Shown: positions 48,211 through 61,479 of the stretch, piece after piece
How positions within the stretch are numbered: the stretch's first letter is position 1
Layout: the number at the start of each line of letters is the position of its first letter
DNA from: Ichthyophthirius multifiliis
Taxonomy: Eukaryota; Ciliophora; Oligohymenophorea; Hymenostomatida
Assembly: GCF_000220395.1 (NCBI RefSeq)
Contig: NW_004086413.1
Location: 1-64,000, forward strand
Length of the DNA stretch: 64,000 nt
Direction of reading: 5' to 3'
Notes under the pieces: model-generated
Told to the model about the DNA's origin: nothing
Database searches by the model: none
The model's input: only the letters and a program-made list of their open reading frames with translations
Made by a program: the position numbers and the translations under genes

Positions 48211-50448
48211 TCAATATTTTTGATTTTAATTATATAATATCTTTTATTCAATAAATAAACATACTTAATATATTTTATGTTTTGTATTTAAATATTTAAA
48301 AATTTATAAAATTATATTATATTATATTTGATTTGATTTATATTTATTTTTCTTATATAATAAATATTTCATTATTCTTTTTTTTATTCATTTTTATTAT
48401 CTTATTATTAGTTTGATATTTAAAGGCTAATACTACTTTTTCTAGTAGATGAATTTTAAAGTTTAATAGATTTTATATTTTATGGTAATTTAACTTTACT
48501 ACTAAACAATTTTAAATCTTTAAGAATATTTGCTTTTTTATTATTAACAAATAATTATTAATTAAAATTATTTTATTATAATTTTTAAATATTTTAAAAA
48601 TTATAATTATCCATACTATATTTAAAATTAGTAGTTACTTCTTCTTATTAATCTTAATTTTCATTTTCAATAACTTAGTCTTACTATATTTATTATTATT
48701 TTTTAAAGAAAGATTTTTTAATTTATAAATTACTATTAATATCATTATTAGTAAGTATTGGTGATTATTATTCAATTTTTAATTAAAATTATTAGTTTTA
48801 ACTAATTTTAAGTTTATAAATATTTGAACCTTCAGTATCTTTATTAATTAAATTATTTTATTATTATATCAACGGAGTATTATTAGAGACCAAACTTTTT
48901 TTATCTATTTCTTATTTTTAATAACTATAATAAATATATTTAATCAATTAATCTCTTGACTATTTATCTAAATTATGTAACTTTTATTATATACTTTATC
49001 TAAGTTTAGCAAAAAGAGGCGATTAATGATTATTCTTTTATTTTTTTTAAATTTATTATTAATTATTAGGCTCATCAGTTTTTTAATTAAATTTAAAAAA
49101 AACTTTTCTCTAAAGAATAATTTTATATTTATTTATAATCTTTTTAATTATCCTTATATAGCTTTTGAAAATAATATAAACTATTTTAATAGCAAAAACC
49201 ACATTAATCAAACATAATAAACCAAAAGACGAATAAAAAAAATAAATATATTAATTATTAGACATAAAAATAGCCAAAAAAATACTCAAAGAGCAACACC
49301 AAGCCCCTTATTTATCCAACTAATTTATACTTTATAACCTAAAAGGCTTAATTTTAATAACCAAAAATAAATAAACATTAACAACTGCAAAAATAAGAAG
49401 ACTTTTAACATATTTATTCTAAGAAAAAACTGAAAGAATGATTACTATTAAAAATTTCTACCCAATCTTAATAAACTCCCAATAGAAATGTTAATAGTTA
49501 TACTCTTTATATAAAAAAGACCATTTTTTTCTTACCTAAAGTTCATCTAATCTATTTTTATTTCTATAAAGATATAGAAAAAGTACTATTGGAATCAAAA
49601 AAAACCAAAAAAAAACATTGGTAAAACTAATTTATATGTATATTTATAATAATCTTCTGTATAACATTAATAACTTAGATCGAACAAAATATAGAATTTA
49701 TTTCCAATTTAAATACATGAAATAAGCGAAATCAATTAAAAAATTATATCTGTTTATGAATATAAAATAATAAAAATAACACTAGAATTAATCTATTATA
49801 TTATATTCATTTTTTTCCTTTTTTTTAATAAATGCAATAAAATCAACAAAAATATATAAAAAATTTAATAAATAAAAGGCATGATTAATGATAATACTAA
49901 TTTTAAATAAATAAACTATTAGGAACTTATATACATTTTTAATACACAATCAATTGAATTTATAGTTTATTTTATTGGTTAAGATACATTTGATACAAAA
50001 AAAAATATATTCTAAGAAAAATTTATATCAAACGACTAAATACAACCTATTATTTATAAAAAACTTGTAAATATCTTTAAAACAACACCTTATTAAAATT
50101 ATAAATTATCGAGTTATTGATATGGTTTATTAAAAAATTTCAAAAATTTATATTTTAAAATCAATTCAGCATTTTTAGAAGTCTTATTAACAGCAAGATA
50201 AATAGAAAAAATAGTCCATAAATTTATAAATATTAAGAAATATAAATTAAATTTTACTTAAGAACATTTCTAACACTAATACTTTCCTGAAACAGAATAA
50301 CTTTCAAACCAAAAAATTTCATATATCTTAATAATAAATATAAAAATATTATAATAATAATATATAAATTTATAGTATATATAAATATATTGTTTAAAAT
50401 ATTTATTTAACTATTATTATATAAATATATTTAAATAAATATATATAC

Positions 50449-50480
<32 letters not shown>

Positions 50481-53400
50481 CTCATTATTTAAAAAATTAC
50501 AATTTTAAATATATATTCTACTTAAATTATTTAAATTAATAATATTATTTTTAGATAATATATTTTAAAATATAGTATCTTTAATATAAATTTAACTATT
50601 ATTGCTTTATATTATCCCATAATTTAATCTTTAATCGTAATTACTTTTAATATTTTCAAAATTGCCCTCTTAAAGTTTAAAAATAGAGTCTATAACTGTA
50701 ATTAATTCTGAAATATTTACACTTATATCTTTAATTTAAATTTATTAAAATTTAATAAATCATTATTATCCTTTTATTAATATATTTTAAATTTTATTAT
50801 AATTTTAACTATTTTATAAAAAATTTGCATTTTTCAACAATAAAAATACTAAAATTAATATATTAAGCATCATTATTAATTTATTAAACCTTTAGAAAAT
50901 TATAAACTGTCACATTTGCATTTTTAAAGTAAAAAAAAATTCCCTATAATTATTCAACATATATATTTTCTAGTATTATTTAAGTATTAATATATTAATT
51001 TTAAGAATTATCCTTAATATAAAATCCATATGTATCATTTTTATTCATTAAATTTTCAAAAGAACACCCTATAAAGTTCAATTTAATTTATTTCTGTAAA
51101 TTTTCTATGTAAAATAATCCTCCTTATACTTATTCTTATTTTTATCCTTGTTCTTACCCTTATACTTTCCCTCTCCTAAATTTCGAGGACTAAATATTCA
51201 CTACTAAATCTTCATTAAAAGAAGTTAAATAAAAAAAGGCGCCTTAAATGCTCTCCGCATCTTCAAAAAGACATTCTTAAATTTAAAGTTCCGCCGATTT
51301 AATTCTCAAAAAGCCTCCTTGTAATACATTCTTATTGTAACCTTAAAAAAAAGACTATTAAAAAACATTTAAAATTAATAAAATATTCCTTGCCATTAAC
51401 AAATTAAAATTCAATTCAATATTACTTTTTGAATTTTCAAAAATACAATTAGAAATAATTATAAATCCTTCCAAGCAAATAATTTAAAGACTACTAGTGG
51501 ATTATAGATTAGAATTTTAAATGCCCGAGAGTGCATTATTTCTAAAAATATACCCAAATATATAAATATTTATATAATTATTTGATTATATAAATATATT
51601 ATTTGCTTATTATCCAATTTAATTTTAAAATATTTTCATTTATTCAAATATAGAATCTATTATTTTCAAAATAACATTTGTAAAATCTATTTATTTAATA
51701 GAAATATAATTATTATTGTAAATATTTTTATTTTTTATATGAATTTTTATCAATTAAATTATTTTAGCGTCCTCAATTATTAAAAGTGGATTTTAATTTT
51801 CTATTAATTTTGTTTCATGAAAATCGGATTTATTTTCAATTTTAAAATCATATATGTATAGATTATTTATATAATGTAAGTATATAAAAGTCATATATGA
51901 CTGATTTAAATATTAAATTTTAAGTAATTTAATTTAGTTTATTTTTTAAATATTGATGTAACAAAATCAATATAAAAATATTTATTTTTCAATATCTTTA
52001 AATTAAATATTGTTATCAATTAAAAAATCTTCCAAAATCAACTCGTTTTTAGGATCACTGAGGTTTTAATTTATCATATTTAAAAAAAAAGACTAAGAAT
52101 TTTGATTAATAATTGTATTATTTATAATTTAAATATTTTTATAATTATCTAAGTTTCTATATCAGAAAAAATATTAATAATTATAACAAATATAACAGTA
52201 TTAAAGAATTAATTTTGTATAATTTAAAAATTTCTAATTTATAATTAAGTCGAAGTAAATAAAGGACTCATTTATATTTTCTAAACAGAATTATCTACAT
52301 TAAATATATTTTCAATCAATGTTAAAGTATCAATTATTAAATTTATTTATGTTTTTTATTCCAATATACAAAATTCACCTGTTTGGCATTTCAAAAAATT
52401 AATATTTTTCAAGAAGATATTCTCAACGTTTTAAACTTAAATAAAATAGCTTTAATAAAATTTTTAATTTTCAAATTTTATATTTTATATTTAAACTTAA
52501 TTTATTTATTCTAACATTATATTACAAAATATTTATTCTTTTACTTAATTCTAAAATTCAATATCAGATAAAAAAACATTACCTTAGCCTATATTATTAA
52601 TTTAAATTTAACAATCTTTAATTATATTAATATTAAAGACTATATTTGTAATTTTAATTCCTGTAAATTATTTTAAACTAAAAAAAATTCCATTCAAAAG
52701 AAAATTCGCTTCTTTTTATTATTCTTCCCCTTTGATTTCCAAAAAAACTTACTTTGAGAATTGAAAATATACGATTCCTTCCAAAAATTTAAATACAGCC
52801 ATATTATTAATTTTAATTATAAATTTAACAAAAAAATTTTATTATTACTAAAATATTCTCATATATTATTTAACTTAAAATATATAATCCATTATCCCAT
52901 ATACATTATCTCCTTATTAATAATTATATTCCAATTCACAGCTTTTACATTTTGGGCATGCATTTAAATCATAAAAAAAATTATTTTGTTCATATTAAAT
53001 CCACAATACATTATCTTTAAAAACCCTAATTCCGATAATATAATTATTTAAGACTTAAGGAAAACTAAATTATTCATTTAAAATAAAAATCCTTTCCTTT
53101 AAGTAATATACATATATAATATTTTAATCAGAATCACAAATATATAAACCTTCCAATTATTCTTAAATATCCCAAGCAACAAACTAGTTTATAGTTGCTA
53201 ATAAAAAATATTATTGTTCGTTTAAAAAATCTATTTAAATAATTTAATTTTAACAAAAGAATATTCCGATCTCAAGATTTTAAAATAATCGTCCCATATA
53301 AGCTTTTTCACAATTATAATTCGTTTATTTTATAAACTTTACATTTTATATATCTTTTATATCCCATGTATATATGTTACCAAAAAAATCCATGCCAAAA

Positions 53401-55411
53401 ACTAATTATCTCTTTGTATTATATAAACCTAATTTAGGCAAATTTTAAATTAAAAATGGCAAATTTAGTGAAATTACTTCCAAATCATTTTATAAATTTA
53501 CCAATTATAGAAATTCTAAACTTCGTTAATCATTAATTATATTACCTTTTAAAAAAATCCAATACTTATTTTAAAAATAAAAAATATTCAATTAATTTGA
53601 TTATAAAGTTTCTTTATTTTAATGATTAGAATTATAATATAAAACCTAAAATAGTAAAATAGTATATATATATATATATATAATATATATATATAAAGTT
53701 ATATATATATATATATATATACATTTTTTCTATTAAATTAATTAATGCTAAACTTTCTTCACTTTTCACATGTTTATTTTAATATACAATAATAAATATT
53801 TTATTAATCTTCTTCAATTTAATATATTTAATTTAAATATAAACTTGTTTCAAAATTAAATGGTATTTCTTGTTATATTTAGGAAATATTTTTCTTTAAG
53901 TAAAATATAATTTTAAATATGAAGGTAAAAAATATATTATGAATTATTTTATTCAAATATTAATCTTGGTTGACTATATTCATTAACTTTAACTATTATA
54001 TTAAATAAAAATTAAATTTTATTTTATATTTTAAATAAAATACTCATTTTTTATTCAAAAATATATGTATTATAATAAAAGTAAATAATTAATCTTTTTC
54101 TATACATTAATATAATATTAAAATCATTACAATACGTCCAACTTCCAATATGACTATATTCTATTTTTTAAATCAAAATAAATTCAATATTTTTATTAAT
54201 ATTATTATATTTAAATTTATAATAATAAATATTATTAGAATCATTTCCTATAATAATGGTTTATCCAATAATTTCTCTATTTAAAATTTCATTATAAATA
54301 GAAAAGTTTACTATTTAAGTGCTTTGAATATCAGCTTTTTATATTTTTATGTTAATTTATTAAATATAACTATTGTTTTTATATATATTTTAATATTTTA
54401 CTAAATCTATATAATATATCTAAGTTTTTATAATTTTCTAAATCAAAAACTATTATTTATTTTTAAAAAGCTATTAAAAAAGCATATATCAGTATGCTTA
54501 ATTATTTTATAAAATTTTTATAAATCTTAAGATTCACTAATATCTATAAAAATATAAAAAAAATAAAAATAAAATAAAAATAACTTTCAATTAATAACCC
54601 TTATAATTAAGATTCACCAAATAAATAAACTCTAATATTAATTCAAGAATTCATAAAAATAAGGATTTTTTAGTCATTTAAAACTACTGATTAAGACCAA
54701 ATCATATTAAATGAATTAACTAAAAACAAATAAACAAAATATATTTTTTTATAATAAAAAAGAAAAATATTTATTTACGATTATATAATACTTATATAAT
54801 TTATTCTTTTTATATATCAAAAACAATAATAGCTTGATTTTTTTCAGTAATTATAATGTATTTTGTATTATTTTCAATTAAATGTAAATTAACTATATTA
54901 CTTCTAGTTAAAGGTAAAGTTTTTTCAACTTTTAGTGAATAAATATTTGCAATGTATAAATTGTTTTTGATAAAATAAATTATTTTATTGATTTCATTGA
55001 TAAAATACAATTAATTAATTTAATTTTCGCCTTTTATTAAAAAAAATTAAATATAAAAATATGAAATATATTAACTTTAAATAATATCTAAAGTTTAAGT
55101 AGTTTGCATTTTCATATAATATATTATTGATACTGTAAGATTAGTATTTGCAGTATTTATTAATAGATAATTTACAGAAGGAATATATAAGACATTTTAA
55201 ATAAAAAGAGTATCTTATGGTGTATTAGCTAAACCAATTTATATCACTTGTTTTCATTTTTATTTTATTAAATATTATTATTGTTATATTTTTATTTTAT
55301 ATTTAAAATTATTAAAAAATTACTTGTTTAGAAAAATGTCTCAGGACATTTTTAAAAGCTAAACAGTTTAAAAATTTAAAAGATAAATAAAATTTTAAAA
55401 ATAAAAATCAT
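48211..55411 (-). CDS. Large seven-TM surface protein with beta-propeller-like and beta-helix ectodomain
   Basis: A 7.2-kb minus-strand gene. It starts with a signal peptide (MIFIFKILFIFQIFKLFSF); introns 55247-55323 and 55031-55075 join the first exons. The N-terminal region has WD/quinoprotein-like strands (LYIANIYSLKVEKTLP; YIIITEKNQAIIVFDI). A Cys-rich linker (LNACPKCKSCELEY) is followed by a long right-handed beta-helix-like region of short strands with G, N and F at regular spacing (NFIGCSFENLMNKND; GNVFLSDIEF). A small Cys motif (GKYQCQKCSQ) precedes seven hydrophobic segments between about 50.27 and 49.12 kb, including VVLKIFTSFLQIIGCIQSF and FLIPIVLFLYLYRNKN, then KKWSFLYKEY. The tail of about 300 residues is polar and Gln/Asn-rich, ending at TGA. 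Similar architectures occur as 'transmembrane protein' families in ciliates. Exons between 50.3 and 54.8 kb are approximate. One frame break lies in an A9 run at 49607-49615. Confidence 0.75.
49607..49615 (-). other. Frame break at a homopolymer in the seven-TM gene
   Basis: On the coding strand ...YKYTYKLVLPM reads into nine T then GG; the natural continuation FLIPIVLFLYLYRNKN is in another frame. Ten T would join the two. No intron fits. An assembly indel in the homopolymer is the simplest explanation. Confidence 0.6.
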
Positions 55412-56250
55412 TTTATTGTTTTGTTTAAAATATATATATATTTATATATTAATACTAATTAAATTATTTTACTAAAATTAATAGTAATTTATTATGAATA
55501 TTTATTAATATAAATTGATAATCTTTTCTTTTTTAAATAAAATGCTTTATCGGATTTGTTAAAAACTAATTTAATTATTTATTTATTTATTTTGAAATTT
55601 AAAATTTAATAATAAATATTATAAATATTATATTTACTTTTTTTCTTTACTATTCTTTTTTATTACTTTATTTTAATTTTTCATTTTTATATTAAATTCT
55701 GTTTATTTTCTTTTAAAATTAAGATACATAAATAAAAATAAATATTAATTTATTAAATATATTTAAATATAACTTTAATAAGATATTTTTAAAAAATATT
55801 TATATTAATTATAATCTAGAATTTTATTTTTAAAACATTTAATTAAAAAGATATCTTTTATTTATATAATTTTTTAAGAAAAAAATATATTTATATAATA
55901 AATTTTTATTAAATAAGTAGCTAAGTAAAAATCTTAGTATTTTAATAAATAAAATTATATATATTATAGTAAATCAAAAAAATATTTTTTGAAATTATAA
56001 AATCTATTAAATTTTTATTTTTATTTATATTAAAAAAAAAAAAAATTTAAACAATTTATTTTTTTATATATATATAAAATATTAAATTTAAAAAGCCTTT
56101 TATAAATTTTAAAAAAATAATAAAACATTTTTATATATTATATATATTTAAAAAAATAAAATAAAGAAAACTTTATAAAAAAAAAGCGAAAAAAAAAACT
56201 AAACACAATAAAATAAAAACCTAAAATACATATAAGATAACAAAAATATA
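55412..56250. other. A+T-rich intergenic DNA between divergent genes
   Basis: Presumed bidirectional promoter region between the seven-TM gene (-) and the Ulp1-like gene (+). Only A/T-rich sequence is seen. Confidence 0.55.
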
Positions 56251-57744
56251 ATGCACAAATTATTTGAAGAAATCTAAAACACTCGCGAAAAGCAACTTTT
56301 AATAGAGGCCAAATCCCTCTATAATCATTTAGAAACACATGAAAAATCATCAATATAAATCCTTCAAAAATACCAAGAAAACACAGAAAAGCAATTAAAA
56401 AGCTTAAAAGAATATTTTCAAAAATATAGCAAAAAACACTAAAAATTAAAATAGAATTACTAAATATTTTCCAATTGTATAAATGACTCTAACCTTTTAG
56501 AAAATATTTAAAATCTTGATTTTTCTGATCTATTTGATTTTATAGAAAACAAATAGTTAACACCTGATTATTTTAGAGATTTTAAATAAGATGAATTTAA
56601 TAATATGAGATAAAGTTTAGAAATATATGCCAAAAAATTATATAAAACCAGAATAAACGATGATTTAATAAATCAACGAGAAAACCTATCATATGAAATA
56701 GACGAAATAATACAATAAATCAATTAAATCCTAGCCCTAAAAGACAAACAATAAATTGTTTAAAAATTCGACAAAGACCTCCTTTTAACACTAGAATCTA
56801 AGATAAGCCGTCTCTAATCTCTCGATAGTCTCATTCCACACATAATTTGCGAAGTTCTCAATAAAGCCAGTGATTTTAGTAAACAACTTTTCGAAAATTT
56901 TATCACTTTCCGCCAAAACGCTATGTAGATATGTACTTAATTACAAAACTTCTCCTCTGAAAATGACCGATCCTTCAAATATGAATTCGCCAATATAAAT
57001 TTACAAGACCCAAACAAAATAAGAGTAATGCGCTATAATATTTCTTTAAAAAATGAAGACCTGTCATCTTTACAAGAAGGCCGTATATTAAGTGAAAACC
57101 TAGTTTTTTTCATAATCGACTATTTTTCAGAACGTAACCTCTCTCCCATATATAAAAACTCTCAAATTCTGATCTTAAAATCATCCTTTTTTTCTTCTCT
57201 ATTGCCCACAGGGTCACAATTAATTCCGGAATCAATAAACTACGATAATATAAAAAACTACACATAAGAATATAGGGGAAATACATCAAATATATTCGAA
57301 AAATTTAAACGTATTTTAATTTCTTTGTAAATAACTTATAATAACTGGATACTAATAGAAATAAAAAACACTCCAGATAAAGAAATACTAATTTATGATT
57401 CTGATATGAGACTTTTTTTACCTTATCATGAACGAATTTCTAACATAATAAGGTTATATATATAACTTGAATTGTAAAATAAAACTGATTTGCCATAAGA
57501 TTAATGCGCTTAAATTGCAGATTAATATATAGGAAGATCTGTTTCAGTACCTTAGAATAGTTTACCATAGGATAATTGTTTGTTTTTTTGTAAAAATTTG
57601 AGTCTATGTGCATAGGGAAAGGCTTTACATGCTACTAGCTATAATATGTAATAGATTAATAGTTTTAGACTTGAAGTTTTTACAAATTTATTGAGAATCG
57701 GATATAGTTAAGATAGAAGTCTTTAATTTGAAATTTTGTTTTGA
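56251..57744 (+). CDS. Ulp1/SENP (C48)-like protease domain, catalytic residues apparently replaced
   Basis: Single exon, 497 residues. The N-terminal ~250 residues are a Glu/Lys/Gln coiled coil (heptads from KQLLIEAKSLYNHLETHEKS onward). The C-terminal half follows the Ulp1/SENP fold: EGRILSENLVFFIIDYFSER matches the substrate-binding start; ITYNNWILIEIKN then EILIYDSDMR match the strand pair that normally carries N-H-W...YDS; SLPQDNCLFFCKNLSL matches the helix start that is normally D-C-G-x-F-x-C-[KR]. Ungapped, Asn365 stands where the catalytic His should be and Asn442 where the nucleophilic Cys should be (Cys443 is one position later); the Asp of YDS is kept. It may therefore be an inactive SUMO-binding relative, unless Cys443 serves through a shifted register. 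Its codon use is richer in C/G than the flanks. Confidence 0.75.
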
Positions 57745-59357
57745 AAAAAAATAAAAAACTTAATATTAATATAATCTATTTATTTATATATATATAAAAT
57801 ATTATATTTTTCTATATTAATATAAATTTTTTACAAATATATAATAATGCTAAATACTATTAATTTAATAATGATTATTATATTTTAGAAATATTTCAAA
57901 TAACCTGTATTATTTTAACTGCTTTTATGTTTATAATTTTTGTATATAAATTTTTTAAATAAAAAATATATATTATTATAATTTTTTTATATTTAGAATA
58001 TAAATCTATATTTATTTATACATGTTTTTTTTAATAATCTTTATTTAAAATCTAAAATCTAAAATGTTCTATCCCTTTTAACTGAACTAATTTATTAATA
58101 CAATAATTATATATTATTAGCTATTATCCAAAATCTAATTGATTTTTTTTTTTATAATCTCGATTATAATTTAATTTCATATTAATATATATTATTATTT
58201 TATACTTGCTTATATGTAAAAACAAGAAGTTTTTAAAAAAATATATGAATATTATAAATTAAACAAATTTAAATAATAAATTAAAATAATTAATAAATAT
58301 TGACAATGTATAGTAGAATTTATATACTTTTTTTGTTTAATATTTGTTTATTTTATTATTACTACTTATCAATAAATTAAATTAAATTTCTTTTTGTTTA
58401 AATAGTTAAAAATCCTTTTATATCACAGTGAGAATATTTTTAAGTATTTATATTTAACTTTGGACTTTCGAATATTATTCTTTATTTTACTTATAAAAAT
58501 AATAAATATTAAAAAGAAGAAAAAAAAACACACACACAATAATTTATATCTAATTATATTAATAAAAATACATTCAAATAAATAATTTTTGTTTTATAAA
58601 TTAATTCAATATTTATTTATTTAAAATTAAATATTATAATGCAATTTTATTTTTAGAAGAATAATAAAATAATTAAAAATGAATCAAAAATCAAAGAAAT
58701 AATTCAAAATTAAAATATTTTATAATAAAAATATTTAAAAAGAAAATTTTAATTAAAATATAAATCTATTATAATTACTTATTATTATTATAATTTTATC
58801 TTTTAAATATTAAATATTTTTTTTTTTATATATGTAAAATAGATATTTAGTATTTAGAAACTTTATATGATTATAAATATCTTAATTGTGATAATTTATT
58901 ATGTCTATTCATAAAATTCAATAAATATAATAAAATAAAACTATAAAATGAAAAAAATATTAAATTTAATATATTTATTATAAATCTTTTATTTTAAATA
59001 ATTTTTTTTTGTATATATTTTATAATATCTATTATTATTTTATTATATTTTGTCTATTAATTGAAAAATTTTTATTTTTATTTTTGATAAAAAAGAAAAT
59101 TATTTATATTTTTATTTTAATTTTAATTTATTTAATAATTATTTAATTTAAATAATTTTTCTTTTAAAAACAAAAATATTATTTGTTTTATATAATTTAA
59201 TTTATTAAAATGAAAATAATTTTGATTTTAATTAAATAAAATGATTTTTTTGTTTAAGAAGGTTAAAGTATTTAATATAAAATAAAAGGGAAAAATAATT
59301 TTTTTAATTTTATAATTTATTAAAATTTATTTTTCTAAGTTTTTTTCTATGTTTTTT
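57745..59357. other. A+T-rich intergenic DNA between converging genes
   Basis: About 1.6 kb. A/T throughout, with a short CA run near 58530. No frame has sustained coding character; a small unrecognised gene cannot be excluded. Confidence 0.45.
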
Positions 59358-59710
59358 TCAAAAAAACTCAAAATTATTTTTTTCAAACTATTTAAGTTAT
59401 TCAATAAATCCGTAGTTCGGACAAGCAACATCTCTTCTACTTTATACATAACTTAAAATCTAATATAGTTATTAAAATAAAAAATAATATATATATAAAA
59501 ATACATATTCAAAACCTAATTTAAATTTTTTCATTAAATACATACAAACAATAGTAGCAGATCGAGATTTTCCTTAAGCACAATGGATAAGTATTTTGTT
59601 TTTGTTATCTTATAATGCATTAGAAATAAATTCCCATGATTCTTTAAAATGCTAAGAAATATTTGTAAAATCTTCATCATCAATACTTATTTTCAAATAG
59701 CTAATTTAAG

Positions 59711-59783
<73 letters not shown>

Positions 59784-61049
59784 AATTATATAATAACATT
59801 ATATTCTTTTAAATTTATATTAATATATTAATATTTATATAAAATTAAATAATTATTTTTATTTATTTATGATATATTAATATAATTATTTTAATAATTA
59901 AATATTATTTTTTATTTTATTTTTTAATATTAAATTAATTTTCAATATCATATAATATTATTTTTTTAATTAAAATAATATTAGTTTTTTTTTTTGTACA
60001 GACGATTTAATTAAAAAAAATTTTCAACTTCTGAAGTCATATTAAGAATATGAGTTAATCCAATATTATCTATAACTTCTTAAGAAGCAGCATGTTTCCA
60101 ATTTCCATAATATAATTTTCCATTTAAAATATCATTTGGATAAACTATTTAGCTATCTAAATTGAATATAGTTAAAAAATATATTTAAATATATTAATAT
60201 GTTTAAATATATATATATATATATATATATATTTAAAAATATTTATATAATTATATATTTTTTTTTTATATTTATATATAATTAAATTTATTTATTTAAA
60301 AATATTATATTTATATTATTATTAATAAAATGAATTATATATATATTATAATGAATTATTATTATATATATTTATTTTAAATTATATTTTTTTTAATTAT
60401 AATTTTTTATTTATATACTATTAAATTATTGAAAACATTTTTTCATAAAATTATATTAATTAAAGAAGGAATTTGACTCGTTTCTTAATATATGAATTTC
60501 CTAAATTTTATTTTTTTTCAAAATTTTATAAAAATTAAAAGCTTAATTAAATTCGACATTATCATATTTTGCATCTTATATATATTTTAATAAAGTATCT
60601 TCAGTAATTTTAATATGTCCATTACTTAATAAATTATTATATTCTTTATTTTATTATTTTTATATTTAGACTATAATCTAATTTAGCATTTACTATTTCT
60701 CGTTATTTTCCGCTTAAAATATTATAAAATTATAAAATCTTTTTGCCTTTGAAAAAATATCCTTTTTTTCACATGATAATAATTATTAGATATCTTCTAA
60801 TTTAATGTTTTCTTCTTTTATTTGTATTTCTTTTAATATATTTTGAGATATAGGTATTAAATTTTAAAATTCATATGGAATACACTATGGATTACCTAAA
60901 TCATATATTATGAAACTGTTTTTTTATTAATGATGTGCTGCTCTTTGAAGTAAATTATAAAATAAATTTATGTCTATAAATGATATTTCTATTTGTTTTT
61001 TTTGATTTGTATCTCTTGATATTTTTCTTAAATTTTTTTTATTATCCAT
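59358..61049 (-). CDS. Rhodanese-like / dual-specificity phosphatase fusion
   Basis: 363 residues after introns 59460-59504, 59711-60003 and 60157-60418; spliced length divisible by three. N-terminal half: a rhodanese/CDC25-like fold (LLQRAAHHQQKNSFIIYDLG ... EIHILRNESNSFFNQYNFM), with no active-site Cys in the expected loop. C-terminal half: a dual-specificity phosphatase with NGKLYYGNWKHAAS, GLTHILNMTSEVENFF, YLKISIDDEDFTNI, the complete signature ILIHCAQGKSRSATIVC (catalytic Cys, Arg), and the closing ILSYVQSRRDVACPNYGFIE. This is the domain order of MAP-kinase phosphatases and STYXL1. Because the HCx5R loop is intact it should be active. It probably acts on phospho-Tyr/Thr of a MAPK-type target; the substrate is inferred from architecture only. 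Confidence 0.9.
59714..59780. repeat. (AT)n microsatellite within an intron
   Basis: More than 30 uninterrupted TA units in the 293-nt intron of the phosphatase gene. Confidence 0.95.
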
Positions 61050-61229
61050 ATTTATTGTAATTAAATTATAATTTAATAATTCTTTTTGAATTTTTTTTTT
61101 TCTTATTTTTATTTAATATGTTTTTAAATTATAATGATTAAAATTAAAAAAAAAATTACTTTTATAATAAATTTTATTTGATTTTTTTATTATAGTTATA
61201 AAAAAATATGGATAAAAAAAATAAATATG

Positions 61230-61265
<36 letters not shown>

Positions 61266-61479
61266 TATATATTATTTAGGTAATTTATTAAAATAGATAT
61301 ATTAATACATTATTTATATACATGAAAAATTATTAAATAATATTTAATTTTAAAAATTTTTTATTATATTTAATTATGTAATAATTTTTATTTCTATTTA
61401 CATATAAATGAATTTTTTAATTATTATTTATATATATATAGTTAACATTATTATTTATATTGAATGTATTATAATTTTA
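61050..61479. other. A+T-rich sequence upstream of the phosphatase gene
   Basis: Includes an AT tract near 61235-61260. Open but low-complexity on the minus strand; no feature recognised. Confidence 0.4.

Noticed and set aside
52761-52967. Plus-strand ORF
   Set aside because: Antisense of the Cys-rich linker and beta-helix exons of the seven-TM gene.
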